The position numbers and the translations under genes were made by a program. DNA of 64,000 nucleotides from Chitinophaga rupis (GTDB lineage: Bacteria; Bacteroidota; Bacteroidia; Chitinophagales; Chitinophagaceae): contig NZ_FOBB01000001.1 in the NCBI RefSeq assembly GCF_900109685.1, positions 1,550,001 through 1,614,000 on the forward strand, in the 5' to 3' direction. The notes under the pieces were generated by a model. The model worked only from the letters and a program-made list of their open reading frames with translations, had not been told where the DNA came from and searched no databases. The stretch's first letter is position 1; the number at the start of each line of letters is the position of its first letter. Shown here one piece after another: positions 8,267 through 17,715 of the stretch.

Positions 8267-11200
8267 TATACCGGATCCCTAATTGACCCTGCCAGCGGGA
8301 AACTGCAGCAGTATTGTCTCTCCAGGAATTGGTTAAAGGTATTTCGTTCTTCGCATCCAGGTAAGGGAAGGAGAAAGCCGGTGTATTGGTAGCGGCGCCG
8401 TTGGCATCGCGCAGCATGCCTTCATACTTCAGGAAGGAAGTAGAGTTGAATGTTTTATACACACCCCACCTGCGGTTCAGCAGGTTGCCTACGTTCACAA
8501 TATCAAGGGTTACACGCAGGGTATGTTTGGTTTTGTCTTTACCGGTGAACAGGTAAAAGTCTTGTGTAATGTTCACATCCATCCGTTTGTAGAAGGGTAA
8601 GCTTACGGCATTACGCTCTGCATACTGGCCCTTGTGCTGGCTCAGGTAATTATCCTGGTTAATGAAGTTGCTCAGCTGGTTCCAGAGCTGCGCAGCAGTA
8701 CGCTGGTCGGCATTGGTAGTTGGATTGTAAGCAGCATCCCCATAACCTACCGGCACCAGGTGGATCTGGTCCTGAGAGGCCGGAATGTAGATCAGGTCAT
8801 TGTTACCACCGGAACCATCGTTGTTCAGGTCACCGCTGTAAGTATAGGATACTGCGCCGTTAGGTGCAGCCTCAAACACAAATCCAAAAGAGGTGGCAAA
8901 ATACTTGGCGTAAGGAATACGGTAAGAGGCGGATGCAATTACACGGTGCGGCGTGTAAAAATTCGTGTAGCCTAATACGTTGCTATTCGGATCGCCGCTC
9001 ACGGGACGGTCGCGCCAGTTACTTTGCGCAATGGAGCCTCCATCATTAATGCTGCGTGATTTGCTGTAGGTATATGCTGCATTCAGGTACAGGTTCTGCG
9101 TGGTCTTCTGTACCTGGAAGGTAACAAAGTAAGCATAGCCTTTGCTGGAGTTGCGCATCAGGATAGCATCGCTGATATTGGGATGCCCCAGGGTATTCAC
9201 CGGCAGCTTGCCATAGATCTGGGAAGCGCTGTAACGGATACGGTTATCCGGTGAGCCTTCCAGTGCAATGCCTGTAGCAGGCAAATTCACGTTCTGGAAA
9301 TATACTGCGTTAATGTCTTTTGAGTAGTTACCTTCCAAAGTGGCCACCACACCGCCGGGTAGCACCTGGTCAACGGCCAGGCTGGCTTTCAGCACCTGCG
9401 GATATTTGAATTTTTTGTCGATGGCGGCTACGTTATAGGAAGTAGAGAGCTGCCCGGAAGCAGGGCGGTAAGCATTAGGATCTGCATTAAAGATGTAGGG
9501 AATGGTAGGCGATGTAGCGCTGGTTTGGGCTACGAAAGAGCCAAACTGCACACCATTGTTACCTGCCTGGTTGCTGATCCATACGGCCGGGGGCGCCCCT
9601 GCAAATAAACCGGCGCCACCGCGTACCTGCGTGGTTTTGTTGCCGGTTACATCCCAGTTAAAGCCTACACGGGGAGAGATGAGCGGCGTAGTATTAGGCT
9701 TTTGCCCAACATCTACATGCACCCCATCCCGGAAGGTAAGGGTGGTCAGGGAATCGTTGCGGGTAAATTTATTGTCGAAGATGGGCAGGTCTATACGCAA
9801 ACCGTAAGTAAGGGTAAAGTTGTTGCTTACCCGCCATTTATCCTGCACAAAAAGGCCCAGCTCCATCATACCTATTTTGGCATAGGGGAAAGAACCGTCT
9901 TTGGTGCTGGCATACTGCAACGCATAACGGGAGGCAGTAGGCAGGCCGTTGATAGCACTGTTATAGAAATCCGTGAGGCTGTTAAAACGGTAGTTACCAT
10001 TATAGTTAGGCGCAAACCCGTTCAGAAAACGCTTGTAATAGTTTTGCGTACCCAGGGTAATTTCATGCGCGCCTTTGTACATGGTAAAGATGTCGGACAG
10101 TTGATAAATATCGCTGTTCAGCTTATTGTTGTAAGTGAAAGGCTCATACCCGAAAGCGGTGTAGCTGGCGCCTTGGCCGTTCAGGATATCTACCAGCGGA
10201 AAGTCGCCACCGGAAAGGCTGCTGCGGAAATCACGCAGGGCAGAATAACCTACCTGGAACTTATTGGCAGCGGTATTACCAAAACGGGTGTTCAGCTCCG
10301 CAATAAAAATGTTGAAGTTATTATTGATGGTATAACCACTACCACTAAACGGCAAACCGGTATTGCTGGGCTGACGGCCGGAACCCGGTGCGCCGCTGTT
10401 ACTGGCAGCAATATCCTTGAAGGATTTCAGGTAGCTGTATTTAAAGGTAAAGGTGTTATAGTCATTCACGTTCCAGTCTACCTTAGCAGTGATCTTATCA
10501 CTTTGGGTGCGGTAGCTGTAATCCTGGTACTCACCGGGGTTGTAGCTATATTTATCTATGAGGAATTGTTTGAGCTTATCCAGCGTATCGGCTACAGCCT
10601 GTGATACGTTGCCGCCTGCAAGTCCGCCCGGGATATTGGCGATAAGGTTAGTGGCAGGGGCCTTGATCCTTTCCTGCTCCGCGCTTATAAAGAAGAACAG
10701 CTTATTGGGTATAATAGGACCGCCTACAGAAAAACCGCGCAGGTTATAGCTGAAATTAGGTTTGGGCACTTCTGCATTACCTACTTTGAGGCCCTGTAAG
10801 CCGGGCGTTTGAATGTAGGTGTATACGGAGCCTTTAAATTCATTGGTGCCGCTTTTGGTTACGCTGTTAATACCTGCGCCGGAAAAGCCACCCTGTCTTA
10901 CATCGTAAGGGGAGATGTTCACCTGGATCTGCTCAATGGCATCCAGGCTAATGGGCTGTGAAGCGGTTTGCCCGCCCAGCGTGGATGAGAGGCCGAAGGT
11001 ATTATTGAAGTTAGCACCGTCCACCGTTACGTTGTTATACTGGTTACTGCGGCCGCCAAAGCTCATGTTGTTGGTGCCGGCGCCGTTACCTGCTCCGGGG
11101 CTTAAACGGGTAAAGTCCTGCATGGAGCGGCTAATGGTGGGCAGTCGGTCCATTTGCGAGCGTGTAATGATCTCCTGGCTGCCGGTGCGGCTGTTGTTGA

Positions 11201-11591
11201 ATACTTTGTCCTGCCGGTTGGCTTTTACCTCTACTTCGCCTAATGTGCTGGTTGAAGCGCTGAGCTTAAAGTCTGCTTTGTACTCTTGTCCCAGGGCTAA
11301 GGAAATGTTATCCTGTTTTTCTTCCTTAAACCCAATGTAGCTTACTGTAATGCTGTAAGGGCCGCCTACGCGGAGGTTAGGCAGGTTATAACGGCCGTCT
11401 TTACGGGTAACCGTCATGTATTTTGTGCCGGTTGGCTGGTGAACAGCTATTACGGAGGCTCCCGGCACGGCGCCTTCCTGGCTGCTTACAATGCCCGCAA
11501 TATCAGCGGTTGTTTCCTGGGCAAATAATAGCACGGGGGCTATGAGTATGCATAATAGCATACTGGTTAATAAACGTGTAAATTTTTGCAT
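8256..11591 (-). CDS. Oar-like TonB-dependent receptor with carboxypeptidase-regulatory-like domain
   Basis: 1111 residues from the ATG at 11591, chosen because it begins directly with a signal peptide (MQKFTRLLTSMLLCILIAPV, cleavage after FAQ); the frame is open to 11636 but that adds 15 non-signal residues. After the signal come a CarboxypepD_reg-like beta sandwich (about 25-110), a plug (about 120-230, RSMQDFTRLSPG and NNVTVDGANF) and a large barrel to the C-terminus. This architecture matches the Oar family of outer-membrane receptors, whose ligands (sometimes peptides or proteins) are mostly unknown. No SusD partner is adjacent, so it is not a standard SusC. Confidence 0.93.
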   Translation of the reverse strand: MQKFTRLLTSMLLCILIAPVLLFAQETTADIAGIVSSQEGAVPGASVIAVHQPTGTKYMTVTRKDGRYNLPNLRVGGPYSITVSYIGFKEEKQDNISLALGQEYKADFKLSASTSTLGEVEVKANRQDKVFNNSRTGSQEIITRSQMDRLPTISRSMQDFTRLSPGAGNGAGTNNMSFGGRSNQYNNVTVDGANFNNTFGLSSTLGGQTASQPISLDAIEQIQVNISPYDVRQGGFSGAGINSVTKSGTNEFKGSVYTYIQTPGLQGLKVGNAEVPKPNFSYNLRGFSVGGPIIPNKLFFFISAEQERIKAPATNLIANIPGGLAGGNVSQAVADTLDKLKQFLIDKYSYNPGEYQDYSYRTQSDKITAKVDWNVNDYNTFTFKYSYLKSFKDIAASNSGAPGSGRQPSNTGLPFSGSGYTINNNFNIFIAELNTRFGNTAANKFQVGYSALRDFRSSLSGGDFPLVDILNGQGASYTAFGYEPFTYNNKLNSDIYQLSDIFTMYKGAHEITLGTQNYYKRFLNGFAPNYNGNYRFNSLTDFYNSAINGLPTASRYALQYASTKDGSFPYAKIGMMELGLFVQDKWRVSNNFTLTYGLRIDLPIFDNKFTRNDSLTTLTFRDGVHVDVGQKPNTTPLISPRVGFNWDVTGNKTTQVRGGAGLFAGAPPAVWISNQAGNNGVQFGSFVAQTSATSPTIPYIFNADPNAYRPASGQLSTSYNVAAIDKKFKYPQVLKASLAVDQVLPGGVVATLEGNYSKDINAVYFQNVNLPATGIALEGSPDNRIRYSASQIYGKLPVNTLGHPNISDAILMRNSSKGYAYFVTFQVQKTTQNLYLNAAYTYSKSRSINDGGSIAQSNWRDRPVSGDPNSNVLGYTNFYTPHRVIASASYRIPYAKYFATSFGFVFEAAPNGAVSYTYSGDLNNDGSGGNNDLIYIPASQDQIHLVPVGYGDAAYNPTTNADQRTAAQLWNQLSNFINQDNYLSQHKGQYAERNAVSLPFYKRMDVNITQDFYLFTGKDKTKHTLRVTLDIVNVGNLLNRRWGVYKTFNSTSFLKYEGMLRDANGAATNTPAFSFPYLDAKNEIPLTNSWRDNTAAVSRWQGQLGIRYIFN

Positions 11592-11633
11592 GTCTCGACC
11601 TGGGATTTTAGATTTTGGTAAAGTTCTGTACCG

Positions 11634-11650
11634 CACTCTATAATAGAGTG
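11634..11650 (-). promoter_or_regulatory. Small hairpin upstream of the TonB receptor gene
   Basis: CACTCTA-TAA-TAGAGTG forms a perfect 7-bp inverted repeat 43 bp upstream of the receptor start, in what is probably the leader or promoter region. No clear TAnnTTTG promoter was found nearby. Confidence 0.35.
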
Positions 11651-11769
11651 GTTGCGGGTATTATATAATCATTAATTATGGCTGTAGCGTGGGTTTATAA
11701 AGGCTGTATTGAAATTACGGATTTTAGTTTTGGAAATGAAATTTTGCCTGGGGAGTTTGGGCATTTTTA

Positions 11770-11954
11770 TTGGCAATGGTGGTGATCCTTCATTTTGCAG
11801 GTCCAAAGCCGGACTGCGCCCGACTGTTTGGATGGCTATTAAGCATTGTCAAGTCCTGGAGAGTTTTTGTTTGGCAATGGTGGTGATCCTTCATTTTGCA
11901 GGTCCAAAGCTGGACTGCGCCCGACTGTTTGGATGGCTATTAAACATTGTCAAG
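11770..11954. repeat. Tandem 84-bp direct repeat (period 101 bp)
   Basis: Two copies, 11770-11853 and 11871-11954, differ at only two positions. Each starts TTGGCAATGGTGGTGATCC and contains TTTTGCAGGTCCAAAGC. The period of 101 bp is not a multiple of three, so the open frames running through it read the two copies in different frames; I therefore do not call a protein here. A 17-bp inverted piece of the same unit lies at 12018-12034. The whole interval 11651-12508 has no supportable gene. Confidence 0.85.
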
Positions 11955-12017
11955 CGGATGGGCTTTGGAGGGTGGGTGGGGCATTGGTGGTTCGTGTCAC
12001 GCCGGGCAAAGGTCCTT

Positions 12018-12034
12018 GCTTTGGACCTGCAAAA
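12018..12034. repeat. Inverted fragment of the 11770-11954 repeat unit
   Basis: GCTTTGGACCTGCAAAA is the exact reverse complement of the centre of both direct repeats, and flanking bases (CCGGGC, GGTCC) show weaker inverted similarity. A transcript of the region could form a long hairpin with either copy. Confidence 0.6.
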
Positions 12035-12228
12035 ATTCAGTAGTGCGTTTATCAGGAAAGGAATATCGTTGGAATGTTAATGCTGCGTAATTATAGTAGT
12101 GTATTATTGTTGACATAACTCGTTATTACTTTACGGCTATGCTGGATCACTATTGCCTTTTCATACTGCGAATCCTGCGTGAACGCGTAATGCATTTTTA
12201 TTAAATAGCCGTGCACTAAAAATTTGCA

Positions 12229-12506
12229 TTTCGTAATTGATAATTCGCAATCACTTTCTGCAGGCCATGCACAATACCAATTCCTCATCAATGCAGATCC
12301 TTATTTATGGAAATAACTGTTGCATTTCGTAATTCATAATTCGTAATTATCCCCCGCTGTTGCCTCTAATTCTCCGCTCACTCTTTTCCACGGTTGCCTC
12401 ATTCGCATTTATTCATAATCATGATTATTTTCTATGGCATTCCCCGTTTGGCAGGGCAGACTATGCGCCGCTTTGGGCGGGGTCGTAATTGATAATTTGT
12501 AATTAG
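12229..12506. repeat. Three copies of an AT-rich TCGTAATT/ATAATTCG repeat
   Basis: Blocks of the form TCGTAATTGATAATTCG occur at about 12230-12250, 12327-12349 (TCGTAATTCATAATTCGTAA) and 12483-12506. They are near-palindromic and lie in the gene-free tail downstream of tadA. The family resembles the simple AT repeats around 8.1-8.3 kb. No function is evident. Confidence 0.55.
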
Positions 12507-12508
12507 CC

Positions 12509-12952
12509 TCAGCGCAGTCTTCTCTTCTCAAAGAATGTTTTTACCAGCTGCAGGCTTTCGGTTTCTCCCGGGCCTTGTTCCAGCCTGGTTTTGGGGTGAA
12601 AGGGAATGTGGTCGCCGGTGGAGCGGCGGTAGCTGTGCTTATCATCGCGGGCTGCATAAACAATGCGGCCTATTTTGCTCCAGTATAAAGCGCCGGCGCA
12701 CATGAGGCAGGGCTCCAGGGTTACATACAGGGTTGCTTCCATCAGGTATTTGCTGCCCAGCGAATTGAAGGCGGCTGTTAAGGCTATCATTTCTGCATGG
12801 GCCGTACAATCGTTCAGGCGCTCTACCTGGTTGTAGCCGCGGCCAATTACCTGCTCATTCATCACTACTACAGCGCCTACCGGTACTTCACCATCGTCAA
12901 AAGCTTTGCGGGCTTCTTTCAGCGCCTGCTGCATGAAATAATTATCGTCCAT
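12509..12952 (-). CDS. tadA: tRNA adenosine deaminase-type nucleoside deaminase
   Basis: 147 residues, the usual length for TadA. The zinc-deaminase motifs are complete: HAE at 52-54 (His52 ligand, Glu54 proton shuttle) and PCLMC at 81-85 (Cys82 and Cys85 ligands), followed by GALYWSKIGRIVYAARDDK as in TadA. TadA converts A34 to inosine in tRNA-Arg(ACG) and is usually essential. It is the last gene of a minus-strand operon after ligA and the methyltransferase, starting 16 bp after the latter. A guanine or cytosine deaminase of the same fold is the less likely alternative. Confidence 0.88.
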   Translation of the reverse strand: MDDNYFMQQALKEARKAFDDGEVPVGAVVVMNEQVIGRGYNQVERLNDCTAHAEMIALTAAFNSLGSKYLMEATLYVTLEPCLMCAGALYWSKIGRIVYAARDDKHSYRRSTGDHIPFHPKTRLEQGPGETESLQLVKTFFEKRRLR

Positions 12953-12968
12953 AACTATTGATGGGATT

Positions 12969-13763
12969 TTATATCCCGGCTGGTTTTCTGCAAAGGAAAT
13001 GTAAAAAATACGGTACTACCTGCGCATCCTGTAAGGATGGATGTTTTGCCAATACCTCATTATCCGGGTAAGGTTCATTGATGCGCTCCAGCACAAAGCC
13101 TGCATCCACAATGGCGCTGATCCATTGGGTAAGCGTTCTGTTGAACATAGGTACTTTAAAGCTGGAGAATTTTTCCTTCAGCTCACCGGGTGCGTTATTA
13201 AAGGTCCATTCTGCTACTTTTCCGTTCTGGTAGTTAAAGTAACCTCCTATTTCTACCGCATATGTTTCACCTGCTGCATTTCTTAAATTCTTCCGGTGCG
13301 GGGTATCAAAGCAGGGATGAGTAATGGAGAACTGCAGAAAGCCGCCTGGTTTCAACACCCGGAAAGCTTCTTTCAGCGCCTGTTCCGGATGGGGAATATC
13401 CATCAGGCACATGAAGGAGGTAGCAAAGTCGAACTGCTGATTGTTAAAGGGCAGCTTAGCGGCGCTGGCTATGGAATAGGTAATGCCCAAAGGCTCCTTA
13501 TCTTCCGTTGCCTGTGCGTGCGCAATAAAATTCTCTGCAATATCCACAGCCTGTAAGGTGGCGCCATTCTTTGCTAATAGCCGGGTGTTGGCGCCTTCCC
13601 CGCAGCCAATATCAATACCGGAAAGCCCTTTTATGTTGGGTAGCAGCTTAAAGAATGCGGGGGTATTATAACCATCCCGGTGAATATCAAATCCCGCCCG
13701 GGCCAATGCTGTCCAGGCTTCTGCATTTTCATTCCAATGTTGTCCTGCTTCCTGTTCATTCAT
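12969..13763 (-). CDS. Class I SAM-dependent methyltransferase
   Basis: 264 residues. The SAM-binding motif I reads LSGIDIGCGEGANTRLLA (about 47-65), followed by an acidic motif II (LQAVDIAENF) and the motif SFMCLMDIPHPEQALKEAFRVLKPGG typical of Methyltransf_11 enzymes. The substrate is unknown; the overall length and C-terminal half fit small-molecule methyltransferases. The start lies 5 bp after the ligA stop, so the two are cotranscribed, although no functional link to DNA ligation is apparent. Confidence 0.9.
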   Translation of the reverse strand: MNEQEAGQHWNENAEAWTALARAGFDIHRDGYNTPAFFKLLPNIKGLSGIDIGCGEGANTRLLAKNGATLQAVDIAENFIAHAQATEDKEPLGITYSIASAAKLPFNNQQFDFATSFMCLMDIPHPEQALKEAFRVLKPGGFLQFSITHPCFDTPHRKNLRNAAGETYAVEIGGYFNYQNGKVAEWTFNNAPGELKEKFSSFKVPMFNRTLTQWISAIVDAGFVLERINEPYPDNEVLAKHPSLQDAQVVPYFLHFLCRKPAGI

Positions 13764-13768
13764 GGGAA

Positions 13769-15877
13769 TTAGCTTTCTATCATCTTTATAAACTCATCCT
13801 CTGTCAGTATACGGATGGTGTTGATCTTCTTTGCTTTTTCCAGCTTGCTGCCGGCATCTTCACCTACTACCAGGTAATTGAGCTTGCTGCTTACGCCACT
13901 CAGTATTTTACCGCCCTGTTGTTCTACCATTTCTTCCGCATCACTGCGTTTCAGTTTGGCTAAAGTGCCGGTGAACAGGAAGCTTTGACCTTCCAGGCTG
14001 CCACTGCCGGATTGGGAGGATTTATTATTGACCAGTGTTACACCCAGCGATTCCAGCTTTTTCAGCACGGCTATATTATCTGCATTGGCAAAGAACTGGG
14101 TAATGGAGCCCGCCACTTTAGGGCCAATGTCTTCCAGTTCCAGCAGCTGCTCCGCCGTCCAGTTCGTATAGTCTAACAGGTGATGAATGGCATTGGCCAG
14201 TGTTTTGGCGGTGGTTTCTCCCACATAACGAATGCCCAGGCCAAAGATCAGCCGGTGCAGGGGTTGTGTTTTGGATTGCTCAATAGCTGATTGCAGGTTA
14301 TCCAGGGACTTTTTACCAAAGCCTTCCAGCTTTGCCAGCTCAGTAAAATCCAGCTCATAAATGCCGGGAATATCTTTCATTAATCCCAGGGTATAGAATT
14401 TACGCACATTGCTTTCGCCCAAACTGCGTATATCCATGGCATCCTTACTCACAAAATGGATCATGCGTTCTATTACCTGCGCTTCGCAGTTAATATTGGG
14501 GCAGCGCCAAACGCTTTCCCCTTCCGGCTTTTCCAGCTTGCTGTTACATACAGGGCAGTTCTTGGGAAATATAATGTCCTGTTCAGAACCATCGCGCAGA
14601 TCTGCTACGGATTTTACAATGTAGGGGATCACATCACCGGCTCTTTCTACCAGCACGGTATCGCCTATCTTCAGATCTTTTTCCTTTACCACATCTTCAT
14701 TGAACAGGGAAATAGAACCCACGGTTACGCCGCCAATGGGCACGGGATCAATTTTAGCTACCGGCGTAATAGAACCGGTGCGGCCTACCTGGAACTCTAC
14801 TTTCCGCAGCTTGCTGGTAGCCTGCCGGGCTTTGAATTTATAGGCAATGGCCCAGCGCGGGTGGTGGGTGGTCATGCCCAGCTTATCCTGCAGTGCATAG
14901 TCATTTACCTTTATCACCATACCGTCTATTTCATAGGGCAGGTTATCGCGTTCTTCTTCAAATTTCAATACATAGTCAATTACGGCGTCTATGCCTTTCA
15001 CTACTTTCTTTTCTTTGCCGGGACTGCGGAAACCCAGGTGGCTCAATAGATCCAGCGTATTGCTATGGGTTTGGATCTCTTTGGGCTCTTCCTTTCCTTT
15101 ATCCATTACATGATAGCTCATGTGGTACAGGAAGGCTTCCAGCCCGCGTTTGGCTACTTCGCGCGGGTCTACCATGCGCAGGGAGCCGGATGCGGCATTG
15201 CGTGGGTTGGCCAGCGGCGGCAGGTTATCTGCAGTGCGCTGATCGTTATAAGCTTTGAAAGTGTTTTTGTTGATAAGCACTTCGCCCCTGATCTCAATAG
15301 ATTGAATGCCATAGGCGCTGAAGTTGGCCGATAGGGGAATGTTGCGGATCTGCCGGATGTTCACGGTAATATCTTCCCCGGCTACGCCATCGCCACGGGT
15401 GGCACCCCGCACCAGGCGGTCGTTTTCATAGATCAGGGAAATACTGGCCCCGTCAAACTTAGGCTCTATACAATATTCAATATCTGTAAGGCCGGTAAGC
15501 TCGCGTGCTTTGCGGTCCCAGTCTACCAGGTCGTCGGAATTATAAGAGTTGTCAAGGCTCAGCATGGGCACCAGGTGCTGTACGGTAGGGAACGATTTGC
15601 TTAAGCCCAGCGCTACCCGCTGCGTGGGCGAATCAGGACTTACCAGGTGCGGATTTTCCTGTTCCAGCTGTTTAAGCCAGGCAAACAGCTGATCGTATTC
15701 AAAGTCGCTCAGCACCGGATCGCTTTGTACATAATAGCGCCAGTCATTGTAAATGATCACGCGCTGCAAGGCTTCCAGTGTTTCTTCCGGGTTATTGAGC
15801 AGCTGTTGTTTGCTTAATTTACCCAGCAGCGTTTTGGCCAGCTGGGCAAGGGTGCGTTCTATTTCCTTCGTATACAT
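13769..15877 (-). CDS. ligA: NAD-dependent DNA ligase
   Basis: 702 residues, full length for LigA. Domains in order: NAD-binding Ia domain (YYVQSDPVLSDFEYDQLF), adenylation domain with the nucleophilic Lys140 in EPKFDG, OB fold, a four-Cys zinc finger (CPVC ... CPNINC), helix-hairpin-helix repeats (GFGKKSLDNL, LEDIGPKVAGSI) and a C-terminal BRCT domain (about 620-702). It seals nicks in replication and repair using NAD and is essential in most bacteria. First gene of the ligA - methyltransferase - tadA operon, divergent from the amidohydrolase. Confidence 0.98.
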   Translation of the reverse strand: MYTKEIERTLAQLAKTLLGKLSKQQLLNNPEETLEALQRVIIYNDWRYYVQSDPVLSDFEYDQLFAWLKQLEQENPHLVSPDSPTQRVALGLSKSFPTVQHLVPMLSLDNSYNSDDLVDWDRKARELTGLTDIEYCIEPKFDGASISLIYENDRLVRGATRGDGVAGEDITVNIRQIRNIPLSANFSAYGIQSIEIRGEVLINKNTFKAYNDQRTADNLPPLANPRNAASGSLRMVDPREVAKRGLEAFLYHMSYHVMDKGKEEPKEIQTHSNTLDLLSHLGFRSPGKEKKVVKGIDAVIDYVLKFEEERDNLPYEIDGMVIKVNDYALQDKLGMTTHHPRWAIAYKFKARQATSKLRKVEFQVGRTGSITPVAKIDPVPIGGVTVGSISLFNEDVVKEKDLKIGDTVLVERAGDVIPYIVKSVADLRDGSEQDIIFPKNCPVCNSKLEKPEGESVWRCPNINCEAQVIERMIHFVSKDAMDIRSLGESNVRKFYTLGLMKDIPGIYELDFTELAKLEGFGKKSLDNLQSAIEQSKTQPLHRLIFGLGIRYVGETTAKTLANAIHHLLDYTNWTAEQLLELEDIGPKVAGSITQFFANADNIAVLKKLESLGVTLVNNKSSQSGSGSLEGQSFLFTGTLAKLKRSDAEEMVEQQGGKILSGVSSKLNYLVVGEDAGSKLEKAKKINTIRILTEDEFIKMIES

Positions 15878-15925
15878 ATATTCAAAACTGTGCGTAAATT
15901 TAGTTTTTATACATAATACTCCCTC

Positions 15926-17575
15926 ATGAAGTTATTACCCGTTTGCTGTATGGCCCTCCTTTGCTGGAGCTGCAGCAGTAAAAAACAAGCCGACCTTATT
16001 ATTCATCATGCAAAGATCTATACGGTGGATGCGCATTTCAGCCAGGCGCAGGCAATGGCTATCCATCATGGAAAGATAGTAGCCATCGGCGACGAGCAGG
16101 AAATACTGGAAAAGTATACTGCTCCGCAGGTGCAGGATGCGGGCGGCCATTTCATATACCCGGGATTTATTGATGCCCATGCCCATTTTGTGGGTTATGG
16201 TTTTAGCCTGCAGCAGGTGAACCTGGTGGGCACCCAAAGCTGGCGGGAGGTAATAGACCGTGTAAAAGCCTTTACAGCAGCCCATTCACCGGCTGCAACG
16301 CAGTGGGTACTGGGCCGTGGCTGGGACCAGAACGACTGGCCGGAGAAAGCATTCCCTGATAAAACAGTGCTGGATAGCCTGTTCCCTCATACGCCGGTTT
16401 TATTGGGCCGGGTAGACGGGCATGCTGCTATTGCCAACCAGGCAGCATTGGATGCAGCCGGTGTACATGCAGGACAAACGTTGACGGGGGGCGTAATTGA
16501 AACAAAGAACGGAAAGCTCACCGGGATCTTAATAGACAATGCGGTACGGGTAGTTTTTGGTAAAGTACCGCAAGCCACTACCGCTCTTTTACAAAAAGCA
16601 TTACAGGATGCAGCTGCCAGCTGTTTTGCAGCAGGGCTAACCACTATTGCGGATTGCGGCATTATGAAAAATGAAGCATTGCTGATTGACAGCCTGCAGC
16701 AACAGCAGCTTTTAAAAATGCGTTTATACGTGCTGCTGACAGACAGCACTGAAAACTACGACTATTTTTTACCCAAAGGACCTTACCGTACCGACCATAT
16801 AAACATAGCAGGTTTTAAATGTTATGCTGATGGGGCTTTAGGCTCCCGCGGGGCCTGCCTGTTACAGGATTATACAGATAAACCAGGCTGGAAGGGCTTT
16901 TTGCTGAAGGATAGCAGCTATTTTGCCATGCGGGCCGCACAGCTGATCAACACAAAGTTCCAGCTTTGCACGCACGCTATTGGTGATTCTGCCAACCGTG
17001 AAATACTGCGTATATACAGCCACGTATTAAAGGGTAAGAACGACCGGCGCTGGCGTATAGAACATGCGCAGGTAGTGAGCCCGGAAGATGTGCCCTTGTT
17101 TGGGCAGTACAGCATTATCCCATCGGTACAGCCTACGCATGCTACCTCTGATATGTACTGGGCCGGCGCCCGCCTGGGACCAGAGCGGCTTAAAAGCGCC
17201 TATATTTACCAGCAGCTGTTGCAGCAAAATGGCTGGATACCGCTGGGGACCGACTTCCCGGTAGAAGATATTAATCCCCTGAAAACATTCCTGGCAGCTG
17301 TAGCCCGTATGGATGCCAATAACTATCCGCCCGGCGGCTTTCAGAAAGAGAATGCATTAACCCGGCAGCAGGCCTTACAGGGCATGACCATTTGGGCCGC
17401 TAAAGGTTGTTTTGAAGAGGACACCCGCGGCAGCCTGGAGCCGGGTAAGCTGGCTGACCTGGTAATACTGGACCATGACCTGATGGAAATACCGTTGGAC
17501 TCAGTGCTGAAAACTAAAGTGCTGGCCACTTTCAGCGGAGGGGAACAAGTATATAAAGCAGGTGGTATAAAATAA
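15926..17575 (+). CDS. YtcJ-like amidohydrolase family lipoprotein
   Basis: 549 residues. The N-terminus is a lipoprotein signal (ALLCWSC), so unlike most amidohydrolases it is exported. Family features are clear: the metal-binding HxH in GFIDAHAHFVGYG, the ALGSRGACL segment, the CTHAIGDSANR His motif, IEHAQVVSPEDV, and the C-terminal LEPGKLADLVILD. YtcJ-type enzymes hydrolyse amide or related bonds; substrates are largely unknown. The 48-bp gap to ligA must hold both divergent promoters or starts. The gene appears to stand alone. Confidence 0.9.
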   Translation: MKLLPVCCMALLCWSCSSKKQADLIIHHAKIYTVDAHFSQAQAMAIHHGKIVAIGDEQEILEKYTAPQVQDAGGHFIYPGFIDAHAHFVGYGFSLQQVNLVGTQSWREVIDRVKAFTAAHSPAATQWVLGRGWDQNDWPEKAFPDKTVLDSLFPHTPVLLGRVDGHAAIANQAALDAAGVHAGQTLTGGVIETKNGKLTGILIDNAVRVVFGKVPQATTALLQKALQDAAASCFAAGLTTIADCGIMKNEALLIDSLQQQQLLKMRLYVLLTDSTENYDYFLPKGPYRTDHINIAGFKCYADGALGSRGACLLQDYTDKPGWKGFLLKDSSYFAMRAAQLINTKFQLCTHAIGDSANREILRIYSHVLKGKNDRRWRIEHAQVVSPEDVPLFGQYSIIPSVQPTHATSDMYWAGARLGPERLKSAYIYQQLLQQNGWIPLGTDFPVEDINPLKTFLAAVARMDANNYPPGGFQKENALTRQQALQGMTIWAAKGCFEEDTRGSLEPGKLADLVILDHDLMEIPLDSVLKTKVLATFSGGEQVYKAGGIK

Positions 17576-17715
17576 TTTTCGTTGATATAAAAAAATCCCA
17601 TAACTTTTATAATACAATACGCTCATTCAACCAGGCGGGCCGCCATCCCTTAGAAACCGAATACCAATACAACAAAGAGCAAGCTAATATTTAAGAATTC
17701 CACGTTTTTATAGCT

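Noticed and set aside
9702..10604. 300-residue open frame on the plus strand
   Set aside because: Entirely antisense to the TonB receptor gene, whose codon structure explains the long opposite frame.
11770..11954. Possible CRISPR array
   Set aside because: Only two copies with an 84-bp unit and a 17-bp spacer; no cas genes.
11709..12080. 123-residue open frame on the plus strand, and an overlapping 65-residue frame
   Set aside because: It runs through the 101-bp tandem repeat, reading the two copies in different frames, and has no promoter or recognisable protein features.
12091..12291. 66-residue open frame on the minus strand
   Set aside because: Low-complexity, crosses the AT-rich repeat blocks and resembles no protein; regarded as chance.
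14456..15049. 197-residue open frame on the plus strand
   Set aside because: Antisense shadow of ligA.
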